DNA of 64,000 nucleotides from Limimonas halophila (GCF_900100655.1 NZ_FNCE01000010.1:1-64000); one strand, 5' to 3'; positions 53,107 to 62,489 are shown, numbered from the stretch's first letter. The notes: generated from the letters alone by a model not told the origin. Program-made: numbers and translations.

Positions 53107-54948
53107 TCACGCCCCGCAGCGGGAGGCGCCGCAGTGCGCGCACACCCGGCACCCCGGATGGCCCAGCACCTCGCGGGCACCACAGACCCGGCACGGTTCC
53201 TCGGCGAGCGTGCGGTGGTCACCCGGGCTGGTTTGGCCCGCATCGCCGCCGGCTTCCAGCACCGCGCCGGTCGTGGGGTTCGGACGGTAGGTGGTGCAGC
53301 CTTTGCAGCCCGCCTCGAACGCGCGGCGGTAGACGTCCTTGAAGGCGTCGAAGCCGATGTCGGCGGGGACGTTGATCGTCTTGGACACCGAGGCGTCGAT
53401 GTAGCGCTGCACCGCCGCCTGCATGGCGACGTGAGCGTCCGGTGTCAGCGATTCCGTGTCGACGAAGGCGGGCGGCAGGGCGCTGTCATCGCCCACCAGG
53501 CGGCGGTATTCGGCCACGGCGTAATCCGTGACCGTGACCTCGCGGTGGGTGTCGTCGCGCTGGCGGATCTTGCGCGTATAACTCGGGCTGTAGACCGGCT
53601 CCAGGCCGGAGGAGACGTTGTTGGCGACCAGCGAGATCGTGCCCGTGGGCGCGACCGAGCCGACGAGGCCGTTGCGCACGCCGTGCGCGGCGATCGCCGC
53701 GCGCACGTCGGCGTCCAGCGCCTGCACCGTGGGGCTTTCCAGGTAGCGCTCGCGGTCGAACAGCGGGAAGGGGCCGCGCTCGCGCGCCAGCTCGACCGAA
53801 GCCAGATAGGATCGCCGCTGTAGCGCGTGCAGCCAGTCTCCGGTGCGCGCGACGGCGGCGTCGCTGCCGTAGGTCAGCCCGCACATCATCAGCGCGTCGG
53901 CCAGCCCGGTCACGCCGAGCCCGATGCGGCGCTTGGCCACGGCTTCCTCGCGCTGCTGCGCCAGCGGGAAGCGCGAGACGTCGATGGCGTTGTCCAACAT
54001 GCGCACGGCCCGGGGCACCAGCTCGTCCAGCGCGCTTACGTCCAGGTCGGCCGCGTCCGTGAAGGGATGGCGCACCAGCCGCGCCAGATTGATCGAGCCG
54101 AGCAGGCACGCCCCGTACGGGGGCAATGGCTCTTCGCCGCACGGATTGGTTGCATGAATAATTTCACAATATGCGAGATTGTTGAGGGCGTTCACGCGGT
54201 CGATGAAGATGACGCCCGGCTCGGCGTAATCGTAGGTGGCCGCCATGATGCGGTCCCACAGTTCGCGGGCGCGCAGCGTGCGGTACACCTCGCCCCCGAA
54301 GGTCAGCGGCCAGGCGTCGTCCGCCTCGACGGCGGCCATGAAGGAGTCCGTCGCCAGCACCGAAAGGTTGAACATGCGCAGGCGGGCCGGGTCCGCCTTG
54401 GCGGCGATGAAGGCCTCGATGTCCGGGTGGTCGCAGCGCAGCGTGCCCATCATGGCGCCGCGCCGGTTGCCGGCGCTCATGATGGTGCGGCACATCGCGT
54501 CCCAGACGTCCATGAAGCTGACGGGCCCGGAAGCCGTGCCGCCCAGCCCGCGCACGGGCGCGCCCGCTGGGCGCAGCGTGGAGAAGTCGTAGCCGATGCC
54601 GCCGCCGGCGCGCAGCGTTTCCGCAGCTTCGCGCAGGTGGGTGAAGATCCCGTGCAGGTCGTCCGGGATCGTGCCCATGACGAAGCAGTTGAAGAGCGTG
54701 ACCTCCAGCCCCGTGCCCGCGCCGGCCAGGATGCGGCCCGCCGGCATGAAGCGGAAATCGTCGAGCGCCGCGCGGAAGGCGTCGCGCTGCGCCGCGCGCG
54801 TGTGCGCCGGCTCGGCCTGGGCGAGCGCGGCGGCCACGCGGTCCCAGGTCTCGCCGATGTCGGCTTCCAGGGGCGTTCCGTCGGCCGCCTTGCGGCGGTA
54901 CTTCATGTCCCAGATGCGCTGGGCGATGGGCGTCAACTGGACCGTCAT
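53107..54948 (-). CDS. nrdJ: Adenosylcobalamin-dependent ribonucleotide reductase (class II)
   Basis: The 613-aa enzyme reduces ribonucleotides to deoxyribonucleotides using coenzyme B12, without oxygen or an Fe/Mn cofactor. It has FNCFVMGTIPDD (Cys88 of the redox pair), RAGGGIGYDFS, active-site NPCGEEPLPPYGACLLGSINL, and TGTISLVANNVSSGLEP. The C-terminal tail has a CxxC-x8-CxxC-CG pattern that can form a zinc ribbon or redox tail. It is the shorter class II form, not the ~1200-aa rhizobial type. No B12 riboswitch fits in the 66 bases upstream. Confidence 0.95.
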   Translation of the reverse strand: MTVQLTPIAQRIWDMKYRRKAADGTPLEADIGETWDRVAAALAQAEPAHTRAAQRDAFRAALDDFRFMPAGRILAGAGTGLEVTLFNCFVMGTIPDDLHGIFTHLREAAETLRAGGGIGYDFSTLRPAGAPVRGLGGTASGPVSFMDVWDAMCRTIMSAGNRRGAMMGTLRCDHPDIEAFIAAKADPARLRMFNLSVLATDSFMAAVEADDAWPLTFGGEVYRTLRARELWDRIMAATYDYAEPGVIFIDRVNALNNLAYCEIIHATNPCGEEPLPPYGACLLGSINLARLVRHPFTDAADLDVSALDELVPRAVRMLDNAIDVSRFPLAQQREEAVAKRRIGLGVTGLADALMMCGLTYGSDAAVARTGDWLHALQRRSYLASVELARERGPFPLFDRERYLESPTVQALDADVRAAIAAHGVRNGLVGSVAPTGTISLVANNVSSGLEPVYSPSYTRKIRQRDDTHREVTVTDYAVAEYRRLVGDDSALPPAFVDTESLTPDAHVAMQAAVQRYIDASVSKTINVPADIGFDAFKDVYRRAFEAGCKGCTTYRPNPTTGAVLEAGGDAGQTSPGDHRTLAEEPCRVCGAREVLGHPGCRVCAHCGASRCGA

Positions 54949-55014
54949 GCCGCGCGCGTCCGCCGGTGCCTGTGGTCCCGGCAGTTTGGCGGCACAAGCT
55001 CGCGCGGCAAAGGG

Positions 55015-56196
55015 TCAGGCGACCTCCACGGTTTCACCCGCCAGCGGCACCCCGGCGTCGGCCAGCATCGCCAGGTCCACGTCGCTGATGTCCCGGCTCT
55101 CCCCGGCCCTGAGCGCGGTGGCCATGAGGTCGCCGTCGTCGGCGAGATGGTAGGGATCGCCGTCCGCCAGCGGGACGGTATCCCCGCCGTTCGCCTCGCG
55201 CGCCGACGCGCCGTCGAAGACGAGGCCGCCGAAGGGGTCGCTTTCGACGTTGGTGTCGAAGGTGGACACACGGCCGACGTTGCTGGTGTGCGTGCCGTTG
55301 AAGCCGAGAACGTGGCCCAGCTCGTGCGTCAGGATGGTGAGTGCATCGAACTGCGTGCGCGGCACGTCCTCGGACAGCTCGGTGTTGAAGACCCAGTCGT
55401 CGACCTCGGGGATCTCGATGCGCAGATCCTCGCCGATGCCGTTGGGATCGGTGCCGGTCTTCAGCTCCGCGACGACGCCCTGCTGGTGCACCGGCTGGCC
55501 CGCGTCGTCGACCAGCCCCGTGTCCACGGTCGTCCCGCTGAGGGCCTGCGCGAGGGTGCTGTCCGGGAGATCGGGGTCGCTGATGATCTCGGCCTCGATC
55601 GTGACGTCGGTGTCGATGGCCAGTTCGTCCGTCCACTGCACCCAGGCCGCTTGCAGGGAGTCGCGCAGCTCCGGCCGGACGCCGTCGAACACACCCGCCG
55701 GGTCCGTGAAGGTGGCTTCCAGTTCGGCGCCCGCGGTTGCGCCGCCGTCATCGGATCCGTCGCTCGTCGAGGTGCCGCCGCTTCCGGTGTCGGCGATGCC
55801 GGAGATGTCCGTGCCATCCAGGTTGACCGTCGACGGATCGAAGCCGGAATCGACGGCCCGCCCGTCCACCTGAACGCTCGGGGTGCCGCTGCCCGCGTCG
55901 ATGCCGGCGGTCGTGCTGCCGTCGGCGAAGGCCAGCTCGACATCGGCGTTGAGCGCGATCTCCGCGCTGGCGCCGTCGGGGCGCGAGACCGTCAAGACGT
56001 TGCCGCCGGCGGAGAAATCGTAGGCGTCGGCGTCGCGCGCGAATTCCACCCGGTCGCCCGTGTTGCCGCCGAAGCTGATGTCCCCGCGGGCCGGCACCTG
56101 AAGGGTTTCCGCCGCGCGGGTCCCGCTTACCCGGGCCTGAAGCGGCAGCAGCACCGTCTGCTGGCTGCCGTCGAGGACGAAAAGGTTGCCGTCCAT
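55015..56196 (-). CDS. Matrixin-like zinc metalloprotease with N-terminal beta domain, non-Sec
   Basis: The 393-aa protein starts at ATG 56196 after AGGAG. There is no signal peptide. Residues 1-130 are beta-rich with a GNTLTVSR/FADGST-type pattern seen in type I secretion substrates. After an acidic Gly/Ser linker (residues 135-158) comes a metzincin core. His291, Glu292 and His295 form HELGH with Gly298, but the usual third His at position 301 is Gly and a His sits at 303. A possible Met-turn is DGDLMATAL. It may use the shifted His or be inactive. No type I secretion genes are adjacent. Secretion is inferred. Confidence 0.75.
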   Translation of the reverse strand: MDGNLFVLDGSQQTVLLPLQARVSGTRAAETLQVPARGDISFGGNTGDRVEFARDADAYDFSAGGNVLTVSRPDGASAEIALNADVELAFADGSTTAGIDAGSGTPSVQVDGRAVDSGFDPSTVNLDGTDISGIADTGSGGTSTSDGSDDGGATAGAELEATFTDPAGVFDGVRPELRDSLQAAWVQWTDELAIDTDVTIEAEIISDPDLPDSTLAQALSGTTVDTGLVDDAGQPVHQQGVVAELKTGTDPNGIGEDLRIEIPEVDDWVFNTELSEDVPRTQFDALTILTHELGHVLGFNGTHTSNVGRVSTFDTNVESDPFGGLVFDGASAREANGGDTVPLADGDPYHLADDGDLMATALRAGESRDISDVDLAMLADAGVPLAGETVEVA

Positions 56197-56329
56197 GCCG
56201 CCACGCTCCTTTACCGCCAAGGCCGCCCATCATGCCGCGCCAGCTTGAACAAAGCTTTAACCCGGAGGGGCCCATCGTTGGTCGCCAGCCAGAACAGCAT
56301 ATCGCTCCGCGCCGCCGAAGGGGGAGGCG

Positions 56330-56734
56330 ATGCCGCGCCACGCACCGACCGCCGCGGCACCGGCTGCCGCGGCTCGCTCGCCGTTCAAGGCCCTGCGCGC
56401 CTGGCTTCAGGGCTTTCAGTACAGCGAGGATGCCGACCCCGAGGGCGCCTTCGTCGGCGACCCCGCGCGGCTGGCCCGGATCGGCCGGCGGCAATTCAAG
56501 CGCCACCTCGCCGCGCTGGAGCGCATCGTTGCGGAAAACCGCGTCAACCGCCGCGACCGCGTGCTCAACATCTTCATCGGGCTGGCGCTGTGCGTGATCG
56601 TGATCGGGGTCGTGATCCTGGTTCCCAACCTGCTGCGCTACGCGCGCTACGGCCTGTCGGAGCGCAACGCCCGGCGCCGGCTGGACGCGGACCGGGCCCG
56701 CTTTCGCGCGCGTTTCGGCACGCCGCCGGGGTAG
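56330..56734 (+). CDS. Single-helix membrane protein of unknown function
   Basis: The 134-aa protein starts at ATG 56330 after GGGGGAGG. An Ala-rich N-terminus and a helical stretch (ARLARIGRRQFKRHLAALE) lead to one strong hydrophobic segment (VLNIFIGLALCVIVIGVVILV, about residues 78-98) and a basic cytosolic tail. No family is recognised. It converges with plsC, whose stop lies four bases away. Confidence 0.65.
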   Translation: MPRHAPTAAAPAAAARSPFKALRAWLQGFQYSEDADPEGAFVGDPARLARIGRRQFKRHLAALERIVAENRVNRRDRVLNIFIGLALCVIVIGVVILVPNLLRYARYGLSERNARRRLDADRARFRARFGTPPG

Positions 56735-56737
56735 GGC

Positions 56738-57484
56738 TCACCCCGCGCGGGCCTGCTCGGATACGGCCTGCTTGTCGCCGCGCGCTTCGCGCACCAGCCG
56801 CGCCGTCGCCGGTTCCAGGCTGTCGGTCAGGCGGCGCATGAAGGCCTTGCGGCTCAGGCCCGGTTCGATGGGCGGCTGGATTTCCATGACGATCCGGCCC
56901 GGCTGCTTGCGGAAGGCGTGCCGCCCCCAGAACACCCCGGAATTGAGCGCGATGGGCACAACCGGCAGGTTGAGGTCGCGGTACAGCGCGGCCACGCCCG
57001 GATGATAGTCGCCGGGCGCGTCGGGCGGCCGGCGCGTGCCCTCGGGATAGATGATCAGCGGCCGGCCCTGGTCGACCACGGCCCGCGCCCCGCGCAGCAT
57101 GCGGCGCAGGGACGCGGCGCCGCCCGCACGGTCGATGGGCACGGCGCCGTGGCGCAGCAGGTACCAGCCGAACGGCGGGCTCCAGGTCAACTCGCGCTTC
57201 AGGATGTAGGCGGGGTCGTCGAACACCAGCGGAAACGCGAGGGTGTCCCAGGCGGACTGATGCTTGGCCGCCACCAGGAAGGGCGGGTCCGGCAGGTTCT
57301 CGCGCCCGCGGATTTCGTGGCCCAGGCCGACGATCCCGCGCAGCAGCCAGAACAGCACCCGGATCCACACGCGGCCGCCAGCCAGGATCCACCGCCGCGG
57401 CGCCGCCAGCAACGGCAGGCAGGCGATCATCATGAACGCGGTCCAGGCGAAGCCGACCACGTTGAACGTCAGCGAGCGCATCAT
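56738..57484 (-). CDS. plsC: 1-acylglycerol-3-phosphate O-acyltransferase
   Basis: The 248-aa inner-membrane enzyme acylates lysophosphatidate to phosphatidate. It has the HX4D catalytic motif in KHQSAWDT, the RELTW-type glycerol-phosphate segment, YPEGTRRPP and a final PVVPIALNSG motif; two N-terminal hydrophobic stretches anchor it. ATG 57484 overlaps the YdcF gene stop (ATGA). The long upstream extension of this reading frame is the ydcF gene read in another frame. Confidence 0.92.
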   Translation of the reverse strand: MMRSLTFNVVGFAWTAFMMIACLPLLAAPRRWILAGGRVWIRVLFWLLRGIVGLGHEIRGRENLPDPPFLVAAKHQSAWDTLAFPLVFDDPAYILKRELTWSPPFGWYLLRHGAVPIDRAGGAASLRRMLRGARAVVDQGRPLIIYPEGTRRPPDAPGDYHPGVAALYRDLNLPVVPIALNSGVFWGRHAFRKQPGRIVMEIQPPIEPGLSRKAFMRRLTDSLEPATARLVREARGDKQAVSEQARAG

Positions 57485-58113
57485 GGATGAGCGGCTCCGG
57501 TCAGGCTCTCGCGCACCAGCGCGGCGAGGTACTTGCTGTATTCCGTCATCAGCAGGCGCGCCTTGTTCGGCGCGCGCCACCAGGGCGCGGCGCTCAGCCC
57601 CGGCGGGAACACGGGATGGGGCACGATGTGCACGTCCGGCAAGCGGGCGCGGAACGCCAGCAGGCTGCGCGGGATGTGGTAGGCGGCGGTGACGAGGCGG
57701 AGGGACTCGACGCCGTGCCGGGTCACCCATTCGGCGGTCTCGTCCGCGTTGCCGCGCGTCGTCCGTGCCGTGTGGCCCAGGTCGACGCAGCAGGTGATGT
57801 CGCCGTGATCGCGCCCGTTCGCCTTGAGCACCGCGTCCAGGTCGACGCGCTCGTGCACGCCGGAAATCAACAGGCGCTCACCCAGGCCCTCGGCCAAGAG
57901 GTCCAGCCCGACCGCCACCCGGCGGTTGCCGCCCGTGAGCACGACAATGGCATCGGTGGCGCGTGTGGGCTCCGCCACGCGCTCGGGCAGGTGGGTTGTG
58001 AACCACAGGAACCCGCCAAACCAGCCGGCCGCTGCGAGGCCCACGAGCCCGATCAGCCAAGCGGCGCCGCGCCGGCGCACACGCTTGCCGCTGGCGAGCG
58101 CCCGGCGGGCCAT
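57481..58113 (-). CDS. YdcF-family (DUF218) membrane protein
   Basis: The 210-aa protein has one N-terminal transmembrane helix (AWLIGLVGLAAAGWFGGFLWF) and a DUF218 domain: DAIVVLTGGNRRVAVGL, LLISGVHE, CVDLGHTARTTRGNADETAEW and VTAAYHIPRSLLAFR. The family is tied to envelope and peptidoglycan precursor metabolism (SanA/ElyC/YdcF group). It begins one base after ftsX ends and overlaps plsC by four bases, forming an ftsE-ftsX-ydcF-plsC envelope operon. Confidence 0.92.
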   Translation of the reverse strand: MARRALASGKRVRRRGAAWLIGLVGLAAAGWFGGFLWFTTHLPERVAEPTRATDAIVVLTGGNRRVAVGLDLLAEGLGERLLISGVHERVDLDAVLKANGRDHGDITCCVDLGHTARTTRGNADETAEWVTRHGVESLRLVTAAYHIPRSLLAFRARLPDVHIVPHPVFPPGLSAAPWWRAPNKARLLMTEYSKYLAALVRESLTGAAHP

Positions 58114-58114
58114 G

Positions 58115-59002
58115 TCACGCCAGCCTCGCCAGGGTGCGCAGCACGGTCAGCCGCGCCGTCGCCGTGGCCACGGCTGCGGTCGCCACCGGGATGAGGCCGA
58201 GCGACGCCCACTGCCAGCCGGCGAGTGCCAGGTCCGGGATGAGCGCGCCGCCGCCCACCGAGATGGCTTCGCGCAGGATCAGCAGCGTGGCGGCTGCCAG
58301 CACCACCCCGATCACGCCGCCGAGCAGGCCCAGCCGCAGCGCGTGGTGCTGGAACTGCCGGGCGATGTAGCCGTCCTGCGCCCCGATCAGGTGCAGGATC
58401 TCGATCACGTTGCGGTGCACGGCCAGGCCCGTGCGCGTGGCGAAGATCACCGTCACCACGGCGGCCGCCGTGACCAGTCCCATGACCAGCACGGCCACGC
58501 CCTGGAAGGAGCGCACCACCTCCAGCAACCGGCCCAGCGTGCGCTGGTGGTCGTCGATGGTCGCGCGCGGCGCGGCCGTTTGCACGGCGGCCTGGAGGTT
58601 CGCCATGTCGGGCGGGTTGGCGCGGTTCACGCGCGCCGCCACCAGCGCGGGCAGCGGCAGCTCGCCCAGGCTGCGGCGCTCGCCCAGCCAGGGGGCCAGC
58701 ATCTCGCGCACCCGCTCGTCCGGAATGGGGCGCGCGCTGGCGATGCCGGGCCGGCGCTTGAGGGTGTCGACGACGTTGTTCACCTGCGCGGCGCGGCTCA
58801 CCTGGCTGTCCGGGCCGGGCGGCGGGATCTGCACCGTGAGCCGGCCGGCCAACCCGGTGTCCCAGCGCTCGGCCAGGTTGCTCACGGCCAGCGCCGCCGC
58901 CAACGCCAGCGTGGCGAGATAGACCATGAAGCCGATCAGCCACGGCAGGTAGCGGGCCGAGGCGTCCTTCTGCAGGGGAACGTCGCGCCGGGCGAAGATC
59001 AC
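58115..59002 (-). CDS. ftsX: Cell division protein FtsX
   Basis: The 295-aa integral membrane protein has one N-terminal helix near residue 20-40, a periplasmic domain of about 120 residues (VQIPPPGPDSQVSRAAQV start) and three C-terminal helices, the FtsX/MacB-like plan. It partners FtsE and couples septal peptidoglycan hydrolysis to division. GTG 59002 lies 13 bases after the ftsE stop. Confidence 0.92.
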   Translation of the reverse strand: MIFARRDVPLQKDASARYLPWLIGFMVYLATLALAAALAVSNLAERWDTGLAGRLTVQIPPPGPDSQVSRAAQVNNVVDTLKRRPGIASARPIPDERVREMLAPWLGERRSLGELPLPALVAARVNRANPPDMANLQAAVQTAAPRATIDDHQRTLGRLLEVVRSFQGVAVLVMGLVTAAAVVTVIFATRTGLAVHRNVIEILHLIGAQDGYIARQFQHHALRLGLLGGVIGVVLAAATLLILREAISVGGGALIPDLALAGWQWASLGLIPVATAAVATATARLTVLRTLARLA

Positions 59003-59015
59003 GCCGTCCCCCGCC

Positions 59016-59696
59016 TCAGCCGTGACGCTGGCGCGGGGGATCGCCCGCGGCGCTGTCCCCGCCCGCGAGGCGGATGACGGGGTGCTGGAAGCGCTGCACC
59101 AGCTGCTCGCTGTGGGTGGCGATCACGACGGTCGTCCCCATCTTGTTGAGTTCCTCGAAGAGGTACAGCAACCGGAGAGCAAGACGATCATCCACGTTGC
59201 CCGTGGGCTCGTCCGCGAGCAAGAGGCTGGGCCGGCCGATGACGGCGCGCGCGATGGCGACGCGCTGCTGCTGCCCGCCGGACAGCGTGGGCGGGTAGGC
59301 GTGCAGGTGCTCGCCCAGCCCCACCCAGGCGAGCAGCTCGGCCACGTGCTCCGAGACGCTGGTGCCGCCCTTGCCCTGGACGCGCAGCGGCAGCTCGACG
59401 TTCTCCAGGGCCGTGAGGTGGTCGAGCAGGCGGAAGTCCTGGAACACGACGCCGATTCGCCGGCGCAGCAGCGTCTTGTCGCGCCGCGTGAGCTGGGCGA
59501 TGTCCTTGCCGAACAGGCTCACCCGACCGTCGGACGGCTTGTGCCAGAGGTACATCAGCTGCAGCAGCGAGGTCTTGCCCGCGCCGCTGGCGCCCGAAAC
59601 GAAGTGGAACGAGCCGGGCTGAAGGTGGAAGCTGAGATCGCGCAGCACGTGGTGGCCGGTGCCGTACTGGAAGCTCACGTTGTCGAAGCGAACCAC
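59016..59696 (-). CDS. ftsE: Cell division ATP-binding protein FtsE
   Basis: The 226-aa ATPase starts at GTG 59696 ([12 protein letters not shown]) with GGGGG six bases upstream. It has Walker [11 protein letters not shown]-loop region [17 protein letters not shown], signature [14 protein letters not shown], Walker [13 protein letters not shown] and switch His in IATHSEQL. It drives FtsX. The longer frame reaching 59780 is not used. It is divergent from the zinc-ribbon gene, a familiar alphaproteobacterial order. Confidence 0.95.
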   Translation of the reverse strand: MVRFDNVSFQYGTGHHVLRDLSFHLQPGSFHFVSGASGAGKTSLLQLMYLWHKPSDGRVSLFGKDIAQLTRRDKTLLRRRIGVVFQDFRLLDHLTALENVELPLRVQGKGGTSVSEHVAELLAWVGLGEHLHAYPPTLSGGQQQRVAIARAVIGRPSLLLADEPTGNVDDRLALRLLYLFEELNKMGTTVVIATHSEQLVQRFQHPVIRLAGGDSAAGDPPRQRHG

Positions 59697-59821
59697 CGGC
59701 GTCCCCCTTGTGGCCCCTGCTGGCCCCCTGCGTGGGCGCGCCGCCGCAACGCCGCGGCTTGCGCGCACGGACGCCGACACCTATAAAGCGGGAAACCAAG
59801 GTTTTCCAGCGCCCTCGCGCA

Positions 59822-60574
59822 ATGATTCTGACCTGTCCCCAATGCGGTTCTCAATTCCGGGTGGCGGCTGAGAAGCTCGGCCTGTACGGGCGGACCGTGC
59901 GCTGTTCGCGCTGCAAGCACAGCTGGCACGCCACGCCGGACGACGACGAGTCCGAGGAGCTGGAGCTGAGCCCGGACGGCGAGCCCAATCAGACGGGCGA
60001 GGGCACAGCGGCCGCCGAAGGTAACGACGGGGCGGGCGAAGCGGCCTCGCCCCACGCCTTCGACGAGGATCTGGCCGAGTTCCGCGCCGCCCACCGCCGG
60101 GCCATGCGCGCGGCCAACCCGGAGCCGGACGCGGGTCGGCGCTTCCCGCTTGGCTGGCTGGTGTTCGCCGCCGTCGTGCTCGCCATCGTCGCGGGCGGGT
60201 GGTTCGGCCGCCAGCAGGTCGTCGCCTACGTGCCCCAGACGGCGGCGCTCTACGATCTGGCCGGCGTGCCCGTGAACAGCGTTGCGCCGGGGCTGAAGCT
60301 GCGCGACGTCACGCGCCGCCGGCAGCTGGTGAACGACACCAACCAGCTCGTGCTGGAAGGCCGCATCGTGAACAGCGGCGACCGGGCGCAAAGCGTTCCC
60401 CCGATCCGGGCCACGCTCTACAATCAGGCCGGGGAGCGCCTGACGGCGTGGCGGTTCCGTGCCGAGGCATCGCAGTTGGCGCCGGGGGCGGAGACGACCT
60501 TCAGCTCGCGCCGCCCCGATCCCCCGAAAGAAGCACGCGAACTGTCCCTGACCTTCGTCGCGTCGTCGTCCTGA
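59822..60574 (+). CDS. MJ0042-type zinc-ribbon/DUF3426 membrane protein
   Basis: The 250-aa protein has an N-terminal zinc ribbon with Cys5, Cys8, Cys28 and Cys31 (LTCPQCGSQF and VRCSRCKHSW), an acidic linker, one transmembrane helix (LGWLVFAAVVLAIVAGGWFG, about 139-158), and a C-terminal DUF3426 beta domain (LVLEGRIVNSGDRAQSVPPIRATLYN, split). The beta domain should be periplasmic. Function is unknown; it is usually beside ftsEX. Confidence 0.9.
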   Translation: MILTCPQCGSQFRVAAEKLGLYGRTVRCSRCKHSWHATPDDDESEELELSPDGEPNQTGEGTAAAEGNDGAGEAASPHAFDEDLAEFRAAHRRAMRAANPEPDAGRRFPLGWLVFAAVVLAIVAGGWFGRQQVVAYVPQTAALYDLAGVPVNSVAPGLKLRDVTRRRQLVNDTNQLVLEGRIVNSGDRAQSVPPIRATLYNQAGERLTAWRFRAEASQLAPGAETTFSSRRPDPPKEARELSLTFVASSS

Positions 60575-60643
60575 CTTGTGATAAGGTTTTCCGCCGAAAT
60601 CGGCTCGGTCGGGGTGTGACCGGGCGCCACGACGGGGCGGGCC

Positions 60644-61063
60644 ATGGCGGACGCTGAAACCTCGGAAAGTGCCCATGCGGCGGTGGGCGGCGCGGCGCAA
60701 CGCGTTCTCCTGGTCGACGACGACACGGCCGTGCGCACCTTCGCCGCGCGCGCCCTGGCCAACCGCGGCTACGCGGTGACCGCCGCGGCCAACGGGGAAG
60801 AGGCGCTGCGGCTGCTGGACGACGGCGCCGGCGCCGAGATCGTCGTCACCGACATCGTCATGCCGGGCATGGACGGGCTGGCGCTGGCCCGCACCCTGCG
60901 CCAGCGCCAGCCCGGCCTGCCGGTGATCCTGATGACGGGCTACGCCGAGGCCGCGCAGCGCAGCGAACTGGAAGCCGCCCCGGCACTGACGCTGCTCACC
61001 AAGCCCTTCCGGCTGCACACGCTGTGCGACAGCGTCGCCGCGCGGCTGGGCGATCCGGCGTGA
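60644..61063 (+). CDS. Stand-alone response regulator receiver domain
   Basis: The 139-aa protein is one receiver domain. It has acidic pocket DDD at 25-27, phospho-acceptor Asp70 in VVTDIVMPGMDG and Lys120 in LLTKPF; the first ~20 residues are a nonconserved extension. No output domain is attached, so it acts by protein contacts like CheY or CpdR. Any link to the orphan kinases in this window is unknown. Confidence 0.9.
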   Translation: MADAETSESAHAAVGGAAQRVLLVDDDTAVRTFAARALANRGYAVTAAANGEEALRLLDDGAGAEIVVTDIVMPGMDGLALARTLRQRQPGLPVILMTGYAEAAQRSELEAAPALTLLTKPFRLHTLCDSVAARLGDPA

Positions 61064-61084
61064 TCCGGGGCGCCGGGGCGGCGG

Positions 61085-61939
61085 TCACGCCGCGCCGTGC
61101 AGTGCCTGGAGCAGTTCCGGATACTGCGGTTCCTCGTCGGGCGTGACGACGCCGTGGCGGATGAAGAAGTCGATCATCACCACGGAAACGTTGAACTTGA
61201 AGGCGTCGCTGTCGCGCACGCGCGCCAGGGCATCCGCCACGTCCATCAGCTCGAAGCGCACGATCTCGCCGTCGCGGCACGCGGGCGTGAAATCGGCCGG
61301 CACATCCAGGTCGTAGATGAAGAGGGTGTCGTCGCGCAGTCCGCTCTCGGCCTCGCAGACGTAGCTGAGCGCGCCGACCGGTGTGGCCTGGCGCGCCAGC
61401 TCGGCCGGCATGGCGGCTTCCTCGTCGGCCTCGCGCACCACGGTGTCGTGCGCGCTGTCGCCGTGGGCCATGCCGCCGGCGACGAGGTGGTCCAGCTTGC
61501 CGGGGGCGACGCGCTTGTCGGCGGCGCGGGTGCCCACCCAGATCGCCAGGCCGTCCGGCCGGCGCACGAAGCCGTTCAGGTGAACGCCGTAGGACTTCAC
61601 GCCGAACAGCGGCACCACGCCCCGGTCCAGGCGCAGGCGGGCGGGCGTCGCCCAGGTTTCCGAAACCCCGTAGGCCTCGCCCCGCGGCGTGGGCGCGTCG
61701 CCGCGCGCGGCCAGGGTTTCCGCCACGTCGTGAACGGCGCGCGAGCGTGCGTCCACGTCCGCCAGGCGCGGGGAGAGCGTCACCGCCGCCGCGTCCACCC
61801 GGAAAACGTCGGGAAAGTCGGCGAGCGCGCGGGCCGTGGCGTGGCGCACGCGCCCCACACGGTGGCCGTCCACCACGAAGGGGCGGAAGGCATCCGGGTC
61901 CCAGGTGCGGACGGCGGCGATGCGGTCGAAGAAGCTCAC
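61085..61939 (-). CDS. NUDIX hydrolase with N-terminal DUF4743 domain
   Basis: The 284-aa protein has an N-terminal DUF4743-like domain (residues 1-110) and a NUDIX domain with the core GGMAHGDSAHDTVVREADEEA, where the conserved Gly after the Glu pair is Ala. This organisation matches thiamin pyrophosphokinase-related NUDIX proteins as I recall them. The likely reaction is pyrophosphate or phosphate release from a nucleotide or thiamine derivative. It overlaps the ACT-domain gene by four bases. Confidence 0.88.
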   Translation of the reverse strand: MSFFDRIAAVRTWDPDAFRPFVVDGHRVGRVRHATARALADFPDVFRVDAAAVTLSPRLADVDARSRAVHDVAETLAARGDAPTPRGEAYGVSETWATPARLRLDRGVVPLFGVKSYGVHLNGFVRRPDGLAIWVGTRAADKRVAPGKLDHLVAGGMAHGDSAHDTVVREADEEAAMPAELARQATPVGALSYVCEAESGLRDDTLFIYDLDVPADFTPACRDGEIVRFELMDVADALARVRDSDAFKFNVSVVMIDFFIRHGVVTPDEEPQYPELLQALHGAA

Positions 61940-62253
61940 GCGAAGTCCTTGTCCGAGGTGAGCACGGCCTCCACGCCCCAGATCTGCCGCAGCAGCCGGG
62001 CCAGGAAGGCGCTTTCGTGTTGGCTCAGGTCGGCCACCTGCACGTCGATGGCCAGCTCGTCGCGCTCCGGCCCCATGCGGTCGGCGTGCCAGCGCTCGGG
62101 GGTGAGGCTGCGCTTGGCAAAGACTTCCAGCACGCGCGGCATCAGGCCGGGATCGGCGCAGGCGCGGATGGCGAAGCAGGTGACGCGGTGGGGATGGGGC
62201 GCGGATGCGGTCGCTTGGGACGGCGCGGCGGCGCCGGACGGATCAGCACGCAT
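61936..62253 (-). CDS. ACT-domain-like small protein
   Basis: The 105-aa protein begins with about 22 Ala/Pro-rich residues, then an ACT-like betaalphabeta pattern (TCFAIRACADPGLMPRVLEVF, then ERDELAIDVQVADL and a second helix FLARLLRQIWG). It resembles the small regulatory subunit domain of acetolactate synthase or similar amino acid sensors, but no partner enzyme is adjacent. GCAGGAG precedes ATG 62253. It heads a pair with the NUDIX gene. Confidence 0.65.
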   Translation of the reverse strand: MRADPSGAAAPSQATASAPHPHRVTCFAIRACADPGLMPRVLEVFAKRSLTPERWHADRMGPERDELAIDVQVADLSQHESAFLARLLRQIWGVEAVLTSDKDFA

Positions 62254-62489
62254 GGGAAACTCCTGCGCGGCGATGGCGGATCGGGATCAGACGCACTGCA
62301 TACCCGGTGCCCATGCGGGCACCGGGCCCGTAATTCGCTCATCGCGGCTGCGCAGGACGGTGCGTGTCATGACAGGCCGAACGGTAGGAAGCCCTCGGGG
62401 AAGGGTCAAGGCGGCGGGCCGGATCATCCCGGCCCAATGCACGTCCCGGCATTCTCCACGGCGCTGTCCCCAAGGGGCTCCACCGCTTC

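Noticed and set aside
54949-55014. Cobalamin riboswitch for the B12-dependent reductase
   Set aside because: Only 66 bases separate the genes, too short for the element, and no B12 box was seen.
53827-56841. Open reading frame of 1004 codons on the plus strand
   Set aside because: Antisense to nrdJ and the metalloprotease gene; no domain or start signal.
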